Assembly: GCA_016219875.1 (NCBI GenBank)
Contig: JACRJZ010000140.1
Span: forward strand, 1 to 64,000
Length of the DNA: 64,000 bases
Direction of reading: 5' to 3'
DNA from: Verrucomicrobiota bacterium
GTDB lineage: Bacteria; Verrucomicrobiota; Verrucomicrobiia; Limisphaerales; JACRJZ01
In this document: positions 7,338-16,578 of the stretch, piece by piece
Numbering within the stretch: position 1 is the stretch's first letter
Layout: each line of letters starts with the position of its first letter
Position numbers and translations under genes: made by a program
The notes under the pieces: model-generated
Databases searched by the model: none
Told to the model about the DNA's origin: nothing
What the model saw: the letters and a program-made list of their open reading frames with translations, nothing else

Positions 7338-9875
7338 ATGAAGACACGCTCCCTCGGAATCTTCCTTTCCCTCCTTCTCCTCAACACCGTTCCCGCCGCC
7401 GACCTCACCCAACTCGTCGCCGACGCCGCGAAGTATGAATCCGGCGGCCCCGTCGAGCCGCTGCGCGAGTTCGAGCGGCTCGTCCGCGAATCCGGCGGCA
7501 ACGCCGCCCAACGCGCCGAAGTCGAGGCCGCGCTGGCCAAGCTCCTCGCGCCCAAGTCCACCTTCGAGGCGCGCCGCTTCGCCTGCGTGCAACTCGCCAA
7601 CATCGGCACCGAAGCCTCGTTGCCCGCCATTGAGGCGCTGTTGAAAGATCCCGCGACCACCGGCATCGCCTGCCTGGCGCTCGGCTCCAATCCCTCGCCC
7701 AAAGTGAACGACCTCCTCCGTGCCGCGCTGGGCAGCGTCAGCGCCATGGCCCGCGTGCAACTCCTGGTCACGCTTGGCGACCGCGCCGATACCGCCGCCG
7801 TGAAATCGCTCGTGGAGTTCACCCGCAGCGCCGATCCCGCGACGGTCGATGCCGCCATTGGTTCCCTCGGCAAGATCGCCAGCGCGGAGGCCCTGGCCGA
7901 ACTGGCTACGCTCCGCCAGCGCGGGGATCTCGAACAGGCCCACCTCGCGGCCAAGGCTTCGCTCGTGGCTGCCGACAAGGTTGTCCAGCGCGGGGATCGC
8001 GCCGCCGCGGTCGGCATCTACGAACAACTGCTCGCCGCGGCGCAGCCGGCGCAAATCCGCCGGGCCGCGCTCGAAGCCTTGCTCCGCCTCGACGACGACG
8101 GCGGGGAGAAGCGCGCGCTGGAGGCGTTGCGCGGAACGAATGTCGTGTTGAAACCGTCCGCCATCGCCCGCCTTCGTGCGCTCAAGGCGGCGGACGCTTC
8201 CGAGAAGTTCGCGAAGGAAATGGCCAAGCTCACATCGTCTGAGCAGGTGTTGTTGCTGGAGAGCTTGGCCGCGCGCAACGATGCGGCCGCCCGCGCCGCC
8301 ATCGCTGACAAGGTTTCCGCCGAAGACGCCGCGGTGCGCAAAGCGGCCGTCGTCGCGCTCGCCGGCGTGGGCGACGCCGCGTCCGTGCCCGTGCTGGCCA
8401 AGGCGCTCAACGCGGCGACCAACGTGGACGAGCAGCAGACCATCGAGATGGCGCTGGCCAGCCTCAAAGGCGGCGACGACGTGGACAAACAAATCGCCGC
8501 GTTGCTCCAGACCGCGAGCGTGCCCAAGCCAGGCCTGATCAACGTGCTCTCCCGCCGAGGCAATTCCGTGGTCGTGCCCGCGCTCTTGGTCGAAGCCGAC
8601 AGCACCGACGCCGCCACCGCCAAGGCCGCTTTCCGCGCGCTCGCCAAGCTCGTCACGCCGGAGTCCTTGCCCGTGTTCGCCGAGAAATTGGCCAAGCTCA
8701 AGGCCCCCGAGGCGCAAAGCGTGGCGGAAGCCGCCGTCGCCCAGGCCGTGGCGAAGCTCCCGGAGGCGGCGCTCCGTTCGGAGATTATTCTCGGCGTGCT
8801 CAAGGACCGGGCCAAGACGGTGGAGGGACGCTGCGTGATTATCGGCTTGCTCCCGGTCTGCGGCGACGCGAAGGCGCTCGCGGCCGTGAAGTCCGCCCGC
8901 GCCGACCAGGAGCCTCGGATTCACGATGCTGCCGTGCGCGCCCTGGCCGACTGGCCGGACGCTTCGGCCACGGACACATTGCTGGAAGTCGCGCAGACCG
9001 CCGCGACCGACACCGAGCGCGTCGTTGCCCTGCGCGGCTGCGTGCGGCTGCTGGGGACGCCTGGCGACTACTCCGCCCAGGAGGTCGCCGCCCGTTTCCA
9101 AAAAGCGATGGGCCTCGCCAAGAACACCGACGAAAAGAAACTCCTCCTCGGCGGCTTGGCCAGCGTGCATGACCCCATTGCCATGAAGCTGGTCGAACCC
9201 TACCTGAGCGACGCCACGGTGCAGGCCGAAGCCGCCCAAGCCGCCGTCACGCTTGCGCCCCATCTTTGCGGCGCCAGCCGCGACGCGACCAAGTCCGCGC
9301 TGCAAAAAGTCGCCGACCTGCCGGTGGACAAACGCCTCAAGCAAACCGCCAGCGACTTGGTGGACGTGATCAACCGCTTCGCCGACTTCATCACGGCGTG
9401 GCAGGTCACGGGGCCGTTCCTGCAGCAAGGCGTGGAAGGCAGCGCGCTGTTCCACATGCCGTTTCCGCCGGAGCAAGCCGACGCCAAAGACGTCAAGTGG
9501 CAGTTCATGCCCGCCGGCACCAGCAAGGAGCGGCCCTGGCTGCTCGACCTCGGCAAGCTTTACGGGGGCAACCATCGTGTGGCCTACGCCCGCGCTTGGA
9601 TTCACTCCGAGTCGGAACAGCCCGCCCGCCTCGAAGTCGGCAGCGATGACGGCGTGGAAGCGTGGTTCAACGGCCAGGTCGTGATCTCCGCCAACCGCGG
9701 CGGCGACGTGGCACCCGGCGCGCAGAAAGCGAACGTCACTTTGAAGCCAGGCTCGAACCTGGTTCTCCTGAAAGTGGTTCAATGGACCGCCGGCTGGGGC
9801 TTCTGCGGGCGTGTGGCCAGGCCCGATGGCTCGACCCTTCAGGGAATCCGGGTGGAAGCCAATCCGCCGAAGTAA
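7338..9875 (+). CDS. Secreted HEAT-repeat protein with C-terminal beta-sandwich domain
   Basis: The 845-residue protein begins with a Sec signal peptide (MKTRSLGIFLSLLLL, cleavage near PAA). Residues about 40-680 are tandem Ala/Leu-rich helical pairs of HEAT type (such as AAVRKAAVVALAGVGDAASV), a scaffold for protein binding. Residues about 690-845 form a beta domain with VGSDDGVEAWFNGQVV, the pattern of PA14/carbohydrate-binding-like modules found on large secreted proteins of this phylum. ATG 7338 was chosen because the signal peptide begins there; an in-frame ATG at 7314 adds eight residues. It may act with the oxidoreductase encoded just upstream. Function otherwise unknown. Confidence 0.85.
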   Translation: MKTRSLGIFLSLLLLNTVPAADLTQLVADAAKYESGGPVEPLREFERLVRESGGNAAQRAEVEAALAKLLAPKSTFEARRFACVQLANIGTEASLPAIEALLKDPATTGIACLALGSNPSPKVNDLLRAALGSVSAMARVQLLVTLGDRADTAAVKSLVEFTRSADPATVDAAIGSLGKIASAEALAELATLRQRGDLEQAHLAAKASLVAADKVVQRGDRAAAVGIYEQLLAAAQPAQIRRAALEALLRLDDDGGEKRALEALRGTNVVLKPSAIARLRALKAADASEKFAKEMAKLTSSEQVLLLESLAARNDAAARAAIADKVSAEDAAVRKAAVVALAGVGDAASVPVLAKALNAATNVDEQQTIEMALASLKGGDDVDKQIAALLQTASVPKPGLINVLSRRGNSVVVPALLVEADSTDAATAKAAFRALAKLVTPESLPVFAEKLAKLKAPEAQSVAEAAVAQAVAKLPEAALRSEIILGVLKDRAKTVEGRCVIIGLLPVCGDAKALAAVKSARADQEPRIHDAAVRALADWPDASATDTLLEVAQTAATDTERVVALRGCVRLLGTPGDYSAQEVAARFQKAMGLAKNTDEKKLLLGGLASVHDPIAMKLVEPYLSDATVQAEAAQAAVTLAPHLCGASRDATKSALQKVADLPVDKRLKQTASDLVDVINRFADFITAWQVTGPFLQQGVEGSALFHMPFPPEQADAKDVKWQFMPAGTSKERPWLLDLGKLYGGNHRVAYARAWIHSESEQPARLEVGSDDGVEAWFNGQVVISANRGGDVAPGAQKANVTLKPGSNLVLLKVVQWTAGWGFCGRVARPDGSTLQGIRVEANPPK

Positions 9876-9896
9876 GCGCGGCGCGGAGGCGATAGG

Positions 9897-10095
9897 TGAA
9901 GCCGAGTTCCGCGATCCACTTGAAGTCGTCTTCCTTGAACGGCGCGTTGCCTCGGAGCGTGAACTTCTCCAGCAGATTGAACCCGCGCCACTGCGAGGTA
10001 TCGACGTTGCCGATCTTTTGCGCGTCGGCCGCGGGAAGGATCGTCGGCAAACTCAAGGCGAGGATGACAAGCAGTTTGAGCAAGAACGTCTTCAT
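9897..10095 (-). pseudogene. 5' remnant of a secreted GH5-type cellulase-like gene
   Basis: Reading leftward from ATG 10095 gives a signal peptide (MKTFLLKLLVILALSLP) and then RGFNLLEKFTL, a short spacer and WIAELGF. This is the usual N-terminus of GH5 cellulase-family proteins, in which the last motif is normally followed by a VRLP-type strand. Here the similarity stops after about 66 codons. The frame then runs antisense into the 3' end of the HEAT-repeat gene, which ends at 9875. The catalytic Glu residues are absent, so this is a truncated remnant, probably left by a deletion whose junction is near 9896. The 223 bp upstream of it hold no recognisable feature. Confidence 0.65.
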
Positions 10096-10318
10096 AAAAG
10101 CATTTCAGGTGAACGACCAAGCTCACCCACAGCTACTGGAAACGCCAGCCAAGGATGCAACCGATGCGTCCAAATCCCCGACGCCACCCATCGCGACGCG
10201 GGCTGTGGCTGTTGGGTGGGGAGCGATTTGTTCGGCCTGGAGGATAAACAAGACGAAGCTCCGCGGAACGGACGCTCGTAAACCGTATTCAGGTGATGAA
10301 GCGCATTTACAAGTCTCA

Positions 10319-11386
10319 TTACTTTGGAACTGTGAGTCTCGGTATCAAATTCCGCAATTCGGATTCCAAATCTTGCTTAGTGCGGGATCTCGGACTACCC
10401 AAACTGCCCTCCTCTGTCGCAAAACGTGCTGGTATCGATTTCTCGTATATCTTTTCTGCCTTGTGCCACACCTGTAGCTCGCAGTCACAACCCAAAATCT
10501 CTATCGCCCCAAACACAGCGTTACCATACCGCTCCGAACGCCACTTTAGTTTGATGACTATCCGTGGAGCATCGCTTTCGCCAGCGGGTGCAAGCCCGAC
10601 CTTTGGTGAAAGGCAACTTCCGCCGAAGGGAATGTAATCAATGAGTTTGGCGTTTTTGTGGCGCTTGTGATCCTCGAACAGCTGCTGAAATTCCTGAGAC
10701 GCAAACCTCCCACGCTGAAGAGACTCGTTGAGATATTTGACATAATATGGGTAGAAGGAATCCTCTTCACTCACTCTCTGAGGCCGCTTTGCTTCGACCT
10801 CAATGTACTTACGATCTAATAGGACTGTGACGCCACGGTCATTCGTGAGGAACTTGATGAGATCTTCGACAATCCAATCCTGAGTGCTCCCCACGTCGGG
10901 GAAATGGTTTCCTTCGACAAGCAAAACGATTTGGCTTGACGTCACTTGGATGGCGCTTTCGCTCTTGCGGCGCGGAGTTTGACTCTCAGCCACGACGCTC
11001 TGTTTAGACTCTTGCCCTTCGAACTCCTGCTCAGAAATCTGTTTCGAGTTATAATTTCCCGCGACTACTTTGTGCAGAGTGATCGTGATGTGCGATTCAA
11101 CTGTAGCTGTCTCTGCAACATCAAATTCATCGCCTTTCGAGTAAGAATATGTACCGGATGCGCCGTAGCGGACCTTAATGTAGTAATGTCCAGAACCGAC
11201 CGACACAGACACCGCTTTGCCGTTCTCCACTGAAACGGATGAGACTGTGAGGCCAACGAGCTTCACAAGCGCTGGCTTTCCGGACTGATTGTCAAACGTC
11301 AGTTTGCTGGCTGCCTCAGAGAGAACTGGAAACAGCAGCAGGAGGCTGAAGACACCGACACTGGTTTTGAAATCATTGATTTTCAT
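10319..11386 (-). CDS. Secreted hypothetical protein in AT-richer DNA
   Basis: The 355-residue protein starts with a clear signal peptide (KTSVGVFSLLLLFPVLSEA, about residues 8-26). Residues 27-105 resemble a beta-rich domain (KLTFDNQSGKPALVKLVG, then GHYYIKVRYG), of the sort that decorates envelope proteins. Residues about 150-355 are alpha/beta with VLLVEGNHFPDVG and a Cys pair (GCDC). No catalytic motif was recognised. Base composition and codon use are much AT-richer than both neighbours, and no homologue is recognised from memory, so recent acquisition is likely. It stands alone, facing away from the next gene on its right. Confidence 0.75.
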   Translation of the reverse strand: MKINDFKTSVGVFSLLLLFPVLSEAASKLTFDNQSGKPALVKLVGLTVSSVSVENGKAVSVSVGSGHYYIKVRYGASGTYSYSKGDEFDVAETATVESHITITLHKVVAGNYNSKQISEQEFEGQESKQSVVAESQTPRRKSESAIQVTSSQIVLLVEGNHFPDVGSTQDWIVEDLIKFLTNDRGVTVLLDRKYIEVEAKRPQRVSEEDSFYPYYVKYLNESLQRGRFASQEFQQLFEDHKRHKNAKLIDYIPFGGSCLSPKVGLAPAGESDAPRIVIKLKWRSERYGNAVFGAIEILGCDCELQVWHKAEKIYEKSIPARFATEEGSLGSPRSRTKQDLESELRNLIPRLTVPK

Positions 11387-11575
11387 ATGTGTGTAGATTT
11401 TGGCTCTCTTGTTTACGCATTCAAAGATTGAAAACGACTTTTTGTGTGATCCTGCTGCCTAACAGTTATTCAACCGCATGCGGTTGTTCCCCGGCGAGCC
11501 GTGATCGCTGGCTTGCATCCCGGCCGGGAGTGTGGCCCGTTGCGGCCCATCAGCAAGCGGAAGACCTTTCATCGC

Positions 11576-13135
11576 TCACAACCTCCACGGTTCCCGCATC
11601 GCCCGCGAGCGGAGGCGGTTCGCGGCCTCGTCGCCTGGGAACGTTTCCGTCGCCGGGTCCCACTTCAACGAGCGTTCCAGCGTGTAGGCCGTGGCGACGA
11701 GTTGGCCGAGCGACGCGGAGCGGTGGCCGATTTCCTCATGCGAACTGGGCCGCTGGCGCGTGCGGATGCACTCGAACCAGTTCGCGTGATGGTTGTTCGC
11801 CCCGATGACCACGTCGCGCGTCGCCAGCTTCATCTCTTCGAGGATCGCGGGCGGCCCGCCTTCGATGGGGCCGGAGCCGGACATCGAAGTCATCCAGCCG
11901 CGTTCGCCCACGAAGAGGCCGCCGAACAGCCCCACCAGCCGCGCGTCGGCGGGGACCGACTTGTAGTGGTTTCCGTAAAGCTCCTTGACCTGGCCCCAGT
12001 GGTCGATGTGGTGGAGCAAGACGCCGTTCGCGTAGCGGCAGGTCAGCGTCGGGAACTGGCCGCTGCTCGGATGAAGGATTTCGACCGGCCCGCTCGTTTC
12101 CATGCCGAGAGCGTATTGGATCACGTCGGCGGCATGCGAGTGATAGCCCGTAATCGCGCCCGCGCCGAAGGCGTCGCAGAACACCCACGGCACAACGCCG
12201 GGCGACGGGTTGCGATGGTAGGCCGAGTTGTAGGGACGATACGTGGCGGGGCCGACCCAGAGGTTCCAGTCCAATCCTTCCAGCAACGGTTCCGCAGGCA
12301 GGGCGGGATCGAGCGGCACGTAGGATTCGCCGACGGTCGGCACGTGGGTCTTCATCCAGATGGTGAACGCGGCCTTGAGCTTGCCGAGTCCGCCCCCGCG
12401 CACGAACTCGCAGACCTGCCGGATGGTCGGGATGGACCGATACTGCGTGCCGGTCTGGAAAACGCGGCCATTCCGGCGCACGGCTTCCACCAACTGGCGC
12501 CCTTCGTGGATGTTCAGCGAAATCGGCTTCTCGCAATACACGTCCTTGCCCGCCGTGGCGGCGTGGATCGCGATGGGCGTATGCCAGTGGTCCGGCGTGA
12601 CGATCACCACGGCGTCGATGTCGGAGCGCGCGAGCACTTCGCGGTAGTCGTTGTAGCCATCGACGCCGCGATAACTCCCGGCGGCGCGGGCGGCGGCGTA
12701 GGTTTCGTTGGCGCGCTGCACGCCGGCCTCGCGCCGCGTGCGGTCCACGTCACAGACGGCAAGAAGCTGGGATTCCTTCCGGTTCAGCAACACGTTCAAG
12801 TGGCCGGCGCCCATCAGTCCGCGGCCGATCAAACCGCAGTTGATACGCTCGCTGGGAGGGACCGTGCCGTCCGCGCCGCGGGCGGAAGCGGGGATGAACT
12901 CCGGCGCGACCAACGCGCCGGACAGGATCGCGGCGTTGCGCAAAAACATCCGCCGCGAATGCGCGCTGGGTTGTAGCGCAGACATTCCTGTCTGCGGGTT
13001 CACCGAACTTTCGAGTTCGGTGAACCTTCGGCGGACTGGAAAGTCCGCCGAACCCGCAGGCTGGAAAGCCTGCGCTACGCTGGTGGCGGCTTTGCCATCC
13101 TTCGCTGAGATGATCTCCTGCGTTTTCGTACTCAT
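11576..13135 (-). CDS. Gfo/Idh/MocA family oxidoreductase with repeat-derived N-terminal insert
   Basis: The 519-residue form is predicted to be an exported NAD(P)-dependent dehydrogenase. A twin-arginine motif (SRRMFLRNAAIL) precedes the Rossmann fold (GLIGRGLMGAGHLN, then AVCDVDRTRR), the CEKPISLNIHEG motif and WNLWVGPATYRPYN. ATG 13135 overlaps the TGA of the upstream gene (ATGA), so the two are translationally coupled. Between this start and the Tat motif, about 35 codons are encoded by a 106-bp palindromic repeat (12973-13078), so the signal lies unusually deep, near residue 60. A second in-frame ATG at 12985, inside the repeat arm, would give a normal Tat precursor with the RR at residues 10-11. 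Which start is used cannot be told from sequence. Confidence 0.9.
   Translation of the reverse strand: MSTKTQEIISAKDGKAATSVAQAFQPAGSADFPVRRRFTELESSVNPQTGMSALQPSAHSRRMFLRNAAILSGALVAPEFIPASARGADGTVPPSERINCGLIGRGLMGAGHLNVLLNRKESQLLAVCDVDRTRREAGVQRANETYAAARAAGSYRGVDGYNDYREVLARSDIDAVVIVTPDHWHTPIAIHAATAGKDVYCEKPISLNIHEGRQLVEAVRRNGRVFQTGTQYRSIPTIRQVCEFVRGGGLGKLKAAFTIWMKTHVPTVGESYVPLDPALPAEPLLEGLDWNLWVGPATYRPYNSAYHRNPSPGVVPWVFCDAFGAGAITGYHSHAADVIQYALGMETSGPVEILHPSSGQFPTLTCRYANGVLLHHIDHWGQVKELYGNHYKSVPADARLVGLFGGLFVGERGWMTSMSGSGPIEGGPPAILEEMKLATRDVVIGANNHHANWFECIRTRQRPSSHEEIGHRSASLGQLVATAYTLERSLKWDPATETFPGDEAANRLRSRAMREPWRL
12973..13078. repeat. Four-hairpin palindromic repeat, family D, inside a coding region
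   Basis: The unit is framed by GTAGCGCAG/CTGCGCTAC ends. It contains four stems: CAGACATTCCTGTCTG, ACCGAACTTTCGAGTTCGGT, GGCGGACTGGAAAGTCCGCC and CAGGCTGGAAAGCCTG. Outer GCGGGTTC/GAACCCGC segments also pair. It lies in frame within the 5' part of the oxidoreductase gene without creating a stop. A shorter relative is at 38673-38720. Confidence 0.85.
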
Positions 13136-14874
13136 CGCCCACCCTCCTTCGCCAATTCCAGGCTGACTTTGTTGAAGAACTCGGCGCACTTCGCGATCTC
13201 AGGCATCGACTCCAGCCAGTTGTAGGAATACTCCAGGCCCCACATGGTCGGCTTGAGGCCGAGGCGATGGACTTCGCGGAAAAACTGCTCGGATTTGCCG
13301 GCCCCCGTGCCCCACGGCACGTCGTGGCCGGCGGCGCTCAAGTCGTGGAGGTCGTGCATCTGCACGGTGAGGAGCCGGTCCTTGAGCGTGTTGACGGCCT
13401 TGATCGGATCGATGCCGGCCCGCATCCAGTAGCCGAGATCGGCGCAGGCGCCGAGGCGTTTGCTGCGGCCCTGGCAGGCCTTCAGGATGCCGTCGGGATG
13501 CCAATAGACCGGCGAGGCTTTCTGGTCGTGATTGTGCAAGGCCACGTTGATGCCGTATTCGTCGCAGAACTTCTCCACTGTGCCCAGCGCCTCCGGCTTC
13601 GGCTCCGACATGAACGTCTCGATGCCGATCTTGCGCCCGAACTCAAAGACCTTTCGGCAGCCCGCTTCGTCGCCAGGAATGTCCTGGATGTAGTAGGTGA
13701 GCAGGCGCACACCCGTGGCATCGAGCTTGAAGCGGATTTGCCGCAACTCGTCATCGGTCAGCCCCGGCTCGAAGTTCTTGGGAATGTCCTTGCTCACTTT
13801 CTGGAAGCTGAGTCCGCCCATGAACGGCAGGCCAAGTTGCGCCGTCTTCTCGATGGCCTCGAAGAGCGTGAACTTGTGGAAGGTGTAGGCTTCGATGCCC
13901 AGCCGCCAACCGAGCTTTTCCTGCGCGCGGATGGCGGGCGTGAGCTTCGCGCTGGGAATGGTGGGCGCGGGCAAATCGCCGAGGACAAACTGCGCCGCCG
14001 CCAGATAGAATCGCAGCATCCGCGCGTCCCAAAAGACCGCCGGGTGGTGCGCGATGGTGCAATAGAACGTCCGGCCCCGCCCGTAGTTCCGCGCCCACGC
14101 CAGCGCGAAGTCGTTGTCCGCGCGCTCCAGCTTGCCGTAGGCCGGGCCTTGCTTGAGGTCCGTCTTTTCGGTGTCGATGCTGAACAGCACGCGCACGCGG
14201 TTCCGCGAATAAGGTTCGCCGACGCGGAAAAACTCATCGCGATAATCGAAGCCCTGTCCACCAAAAGGCGCGAGCACCGGATGCTCCGGGTCGTCGAGCT
14301 TGATGAAGACGTGTTCGTCGTTCGCGCGATGGTTCGCGCCGCGCGCGCCGATCATCAGGCCGAACTCCGGGAAGTCCTCCTTCGCGCCGGGCCATTGCGT
14401 AAAGCCCACCGTGGTTCCATGCACGCCCATCAAGCCGCCGCCGGCATAGACGAACTCAACGAGGTTCTGGCGCAGTTCCGGGTCGGTGAAGCAGTTGCCC
14501 ACGGTATTGTTGAAGAAGACCGCGTCGAATTGCCGCAAGCTGTCGCGCTGGAAGACAGCGGGATCGCGGCTCACCACGGTTTCAAACGCGCCGGTCTTCT
14601 GGCCCATGAGCGTGAAGGCGAGATTGGCGGTGCGGATGGAGCCGTGCCCGCCGTAGTTCACGTTGAGATCAAAGATGAGCAGCTTGCGCGGCTTGAGCGG
14701 CTTGACGAAGGCGTTGGCGGGAAGAGCGGCCTCGATCTTCTGACGCTCGGCCTCGCCGGCTTCGGCTCCGAAGGCCCACGGTGCGGCGAGCAAACCGCCC
14801 GTGGCGGCGGCGCGGCCCAGAAAGGCGCGGCGGGTGAGGTGGAGTTGGCGTGGGTGGGAATCGGGGATGTTCAT
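13132..14874 (-). CDS. Tat-exported fusion of ThuA-like domain and xylose isomerase-like TIM barrel
   Basis: The protein has 580 residues. A Tat signal (TRRAFLGRAAATGG, RR at 15-16) is followed by a ThuA-like glutamine-amidotransferase-fold domain, about 60-310. The fold shows as RKLLIFDLNVNYGGHG, then FVYAGGGLMGVHGTT and FYCTIAHHP. Residues about 330-575 form an AP-endonuclease-2/sugar-isomerase TIM barrel (IEAYTFHKFT, NVALHNHDQ, GACADLGYWMRAG, TVQMHDLHD), in which His, Asp and Glu of the metal site appear retained. Separate ThuA and isomerase-like genes often adjoin Gfo/Idh/MocA genes; here they are fused and coupled by ATGA to one. A periplasmic sugar-oxidation or keto-sugar pathway is an inference; no substrate can be given. 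Confidence 0.88.
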   Translation of the reverse strand: MNIPDSHPRQLHLTRRAFLGRAAATGGLLAAPWAFGAEAGEAERQKIEAALPANAFVKPLKPRKLLIFDLNVNYGGHGSIRTANLAFTLMGQKTGAFETVVSRDPAVFQRDSLRQFDAVFFNNTVGNCFTDPELRQNLVEFVYAGGGLMGVHGTTVGFTQWPGAKEDFPEFGLMIGARGANHRANDEHVFIKLDDPEHPVLAPFGGQGFDYRDEFFRVGEPYSRNRVRVLFSIDTEKTDLKQGPAYGKLERADNDFALAWARNYGRGRTFYCTIAHHPAVFWDARMLRFYLAAAQFVLGDLPAPTIPSAKLTPAIRAQEKLGWRLGIEAYTFHKFTLFEAIEKTAQLGLPFMGGLSFQKVSKDIPKNFEPGLTDDELRQIRFKLDATGVRLLTYYIQDIPGDEAGCRKVFEFGRKIGIETFMSEPKPEALGTVEKFCDEYGINVALHNHDQKASPVYWHPDGILKACQGRSKRLGACADLGYWMRAGIDPIKAVNTLKDRLLTVQMHDLHDLSAAGHDVPWGTGAGKSEQFFREVHRLGLKPTMWGLEYSYNWLESMPEIAKCAEFFNKVSLELAKEGGR

Positions 14875-14974
14875 GGAGTCAGGTGTTCAAGGGTGCTGGG
14901 CCAGGGTTGACCTCGTGAAGACGGTGGATGCTTGGCGATGCAATTCTCCCGCCACTGGTGAGAGTTCTGTCGGC

Positions 14975-15060
14975 GTAGCGGCGTCTCGGCAGAGCGCCGC
15001 TCTCTGCAAGGCAAAAGGCAAAAGGCAAAGAATAGCGGCGCTCGGCCGAGACGCCGCTAC
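14975..15060. repeat. Inverted repeat, family C, copy 1
   Basis: GTAGCGGCGTCTCGGC at the left end pairs with its complement at the right end (GCCGAGACGCCGCTAC, ending 15060). The loop contains two units of GGCAAAA, read on the minus strand as TTTTGCC. It occupies the 218-bp leader between the GH28-like gene and the downstream ThuA fusion gene. Other copies are at 16579-16648 and 23187-23263. Confidence 0.8.
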
Positions 15061-15092
15061 GGCCGCGGGGAGGTTCACGCTCGTTCGCTTCT

Positions 15093-16520
15093 TCATGGCT
15101 TCGCGAAGTCGGAGTCGCGCACGTTGATGTGCGCGACCTTCGTGAGCACGACGGAGTGGTCCATGTCGGCGACCTTCGTGAAGCGGAACCCGTCCGCCGT
15201 CAGCCGCTCGACGCCGTCGCAAATCATCGCGGGCCGCAGATCGTCTTGCTCCAACCGCAGCCGCACGTTGTCGAACACGAGGCCCTTCACGTTGCGCGCG
15301 TAGAAACCCCAGGCCGGCAGCGGGCGGGCATCGACGCCGGGCGACTTCACGAGCGCACGCGCTTGCTCGCGGGTGCCGCCGCCTTTGAATTCCACGGTCA
15401 CGTCGCGGAAGACCACATTGGTGAACGGCGTCTCCGCCCAGCTTTCCACGGAGGCCGCCGCGCGATAGACGCCGGTTGCGCTCACGCGGTTCACGGTGAT
15501 GTTCCCGGCGGTGTTGCCCGGCTTCATCGAAAAGTGAAACGGCGTGGAGACATCGTGCATGGTCACGTCGGAGATCAGCACGTCGTCGGTCAGACCCTCG
15601 GTGGCATCCCACGCGCCGGGCTGGAGGTTCACGCCGGCGAGCGCGTTGAAGCGGTTCGACGTGCGGTGGGGGTGCAGACCCGGCCCGTAGAGCAAGCAAT
15701 CGTGGATGATCAGATGCCGCACCGGCCCGATGATGCGGATTGGGTTGCAGGACGAGTTCAACACGCAGCCGGTGATCAACGCGCGGTCCCAGTAGCGGCC
15801 CGCGATGGAGTCGTCGCCCGTGAACATCTGGCAACCTGTGATCGTTACGTCGCGGCACGGGCGACTCGGCGCGCCGCGAAAATGCACGCCGTCCCAGCCG
15901 CCGGTGATCGTCACGTGGCGGATGTCCACTTGGTCGCTGATCTGGAAAAAGATCGCGTAGTTCGCCGCGTCCACGAACGACACGTCGCGCACGCTGACCC
16001 GGCGGCAATTGACGAAGACGAACGCGTGCGGCCCGCGCATCCGCTCTTCACCCGTCGGGTCGAAAACCTTGTTACCGTCGATCACGCCCTGGCCGGCGAG
16101 AGCGATGTCCTCCACGCCGTCGCCGAGGAGGAGGGCGCGGTGCCACTTGCCCCACTTGGCTTCGGGCATGAAGGCGGGCGGCGTAGGATGCTGGTACTGG
16201 CTGAGGTTCGTGGTGCCGACCAACCGAGCGCCGGCCGCGAGGAAGAGCGTGACGCGGCTTTTCAGATGCACTGTGCCGGAAAGAAAGGTGCCGGGCGGCA
16301 ACAAGACCTGTCCGCCTCCTGCTGCAGCGCACGCTTCCACCGCCCGATTGATCGCTGCGGTCTCGAGCGTCTTGCCATCGCCGACTGCACCAAAGTTGCG
16401 GACATCGAAGACGCCGTCGGCGCTGGAGGCCGACATCGCGCAGGCTGCCAGCAGCGCGCCGACCATGCAGCCGCGCGACCGAAAGTCTCCGCAGATTTGG
16501 CGAACGAGGGATCGCGTCAT
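15093..16520 (-). CDS. Secreted right-handed beta-helix protein, GH28 (polygalacturonase)-like
   Basis: The protein has 475 residues. A hydrophobic stretch MVGALLAACAMSASSADG (from about residue 19) is a signal peptide. DVRNFGAVGDGKTLETAAIN is the standard opening of GH28 and pectate-lyase-superfamily beta-helices. GQVLLPPGTFLSGTVHLKS and SRVTLFLAAGARL continue the first coils. Candidate catalytic positions are the Asp in GGWDGVHF and the pair in TGDDSIAG; the usual GHG and RIK motifs are not clear, so substrate and activity are uncertain. It is probably exported and acts on plant or algal acidic polysaccharide. It could form a unit with the two genes downstream, although a 218-bp repeat-filled spacer intervenes. 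Confidence 0.8.
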   Translation of the reverse strand: MTRSLVRQICGDFRSRGCMVGALLAACAMSASSADGVFDVRNFGAVGDGKTLETAAINRAVEACAAAGGGQVLLPPGTFLSGTVHLKSRVTLFLAAGARLVGTTNLSQYQHPTPPAFMPEAKWGKWHRALLLGDGVEDIALAGQGVIDGNKVFDPTGEERMRGPHAFVFVNCRRVSVRDVSFVDAANYAIFFQISDQVDIRHVTITGGWDGVHFRGAPSRPCRDVTITGCQMFTGDDSIAGRYWDRALITGCVLNSSCNPIRIIGPVRHLIIHDCLLYGPGLHPHRTSNRFNALAGVNLQPGAWDATEGLTDDVLISDVTMHDVSTPFHFSMKPGNTAGNITVNRVSATGVYRAAASVESWAETPFTNVVFRDVTVEFKGGGTREQARALVKSPGVDARPLPAWGFYARNVKGLVFDNVRLRLEQDDLRPAMICDGVERLTADGFRFTKVADMDHSVVLTKVAHINVRDSDFAKP

Positions 16521-16578
16521 GGGTCAATAGACGCCAGAAGCCCGGCGGCTATTGCAGCGAAATCGGGACCTTGGCGGA

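Noticed and set aside
7326..9782. Open minus-strand frame of about 818 codons opposite the HEAT-repeat gene
   Set aside because: It is Gly/Arg/Glu/His-rich, mirrors the Ala/Leu codons of the HEAT repeats, and has no start signal.
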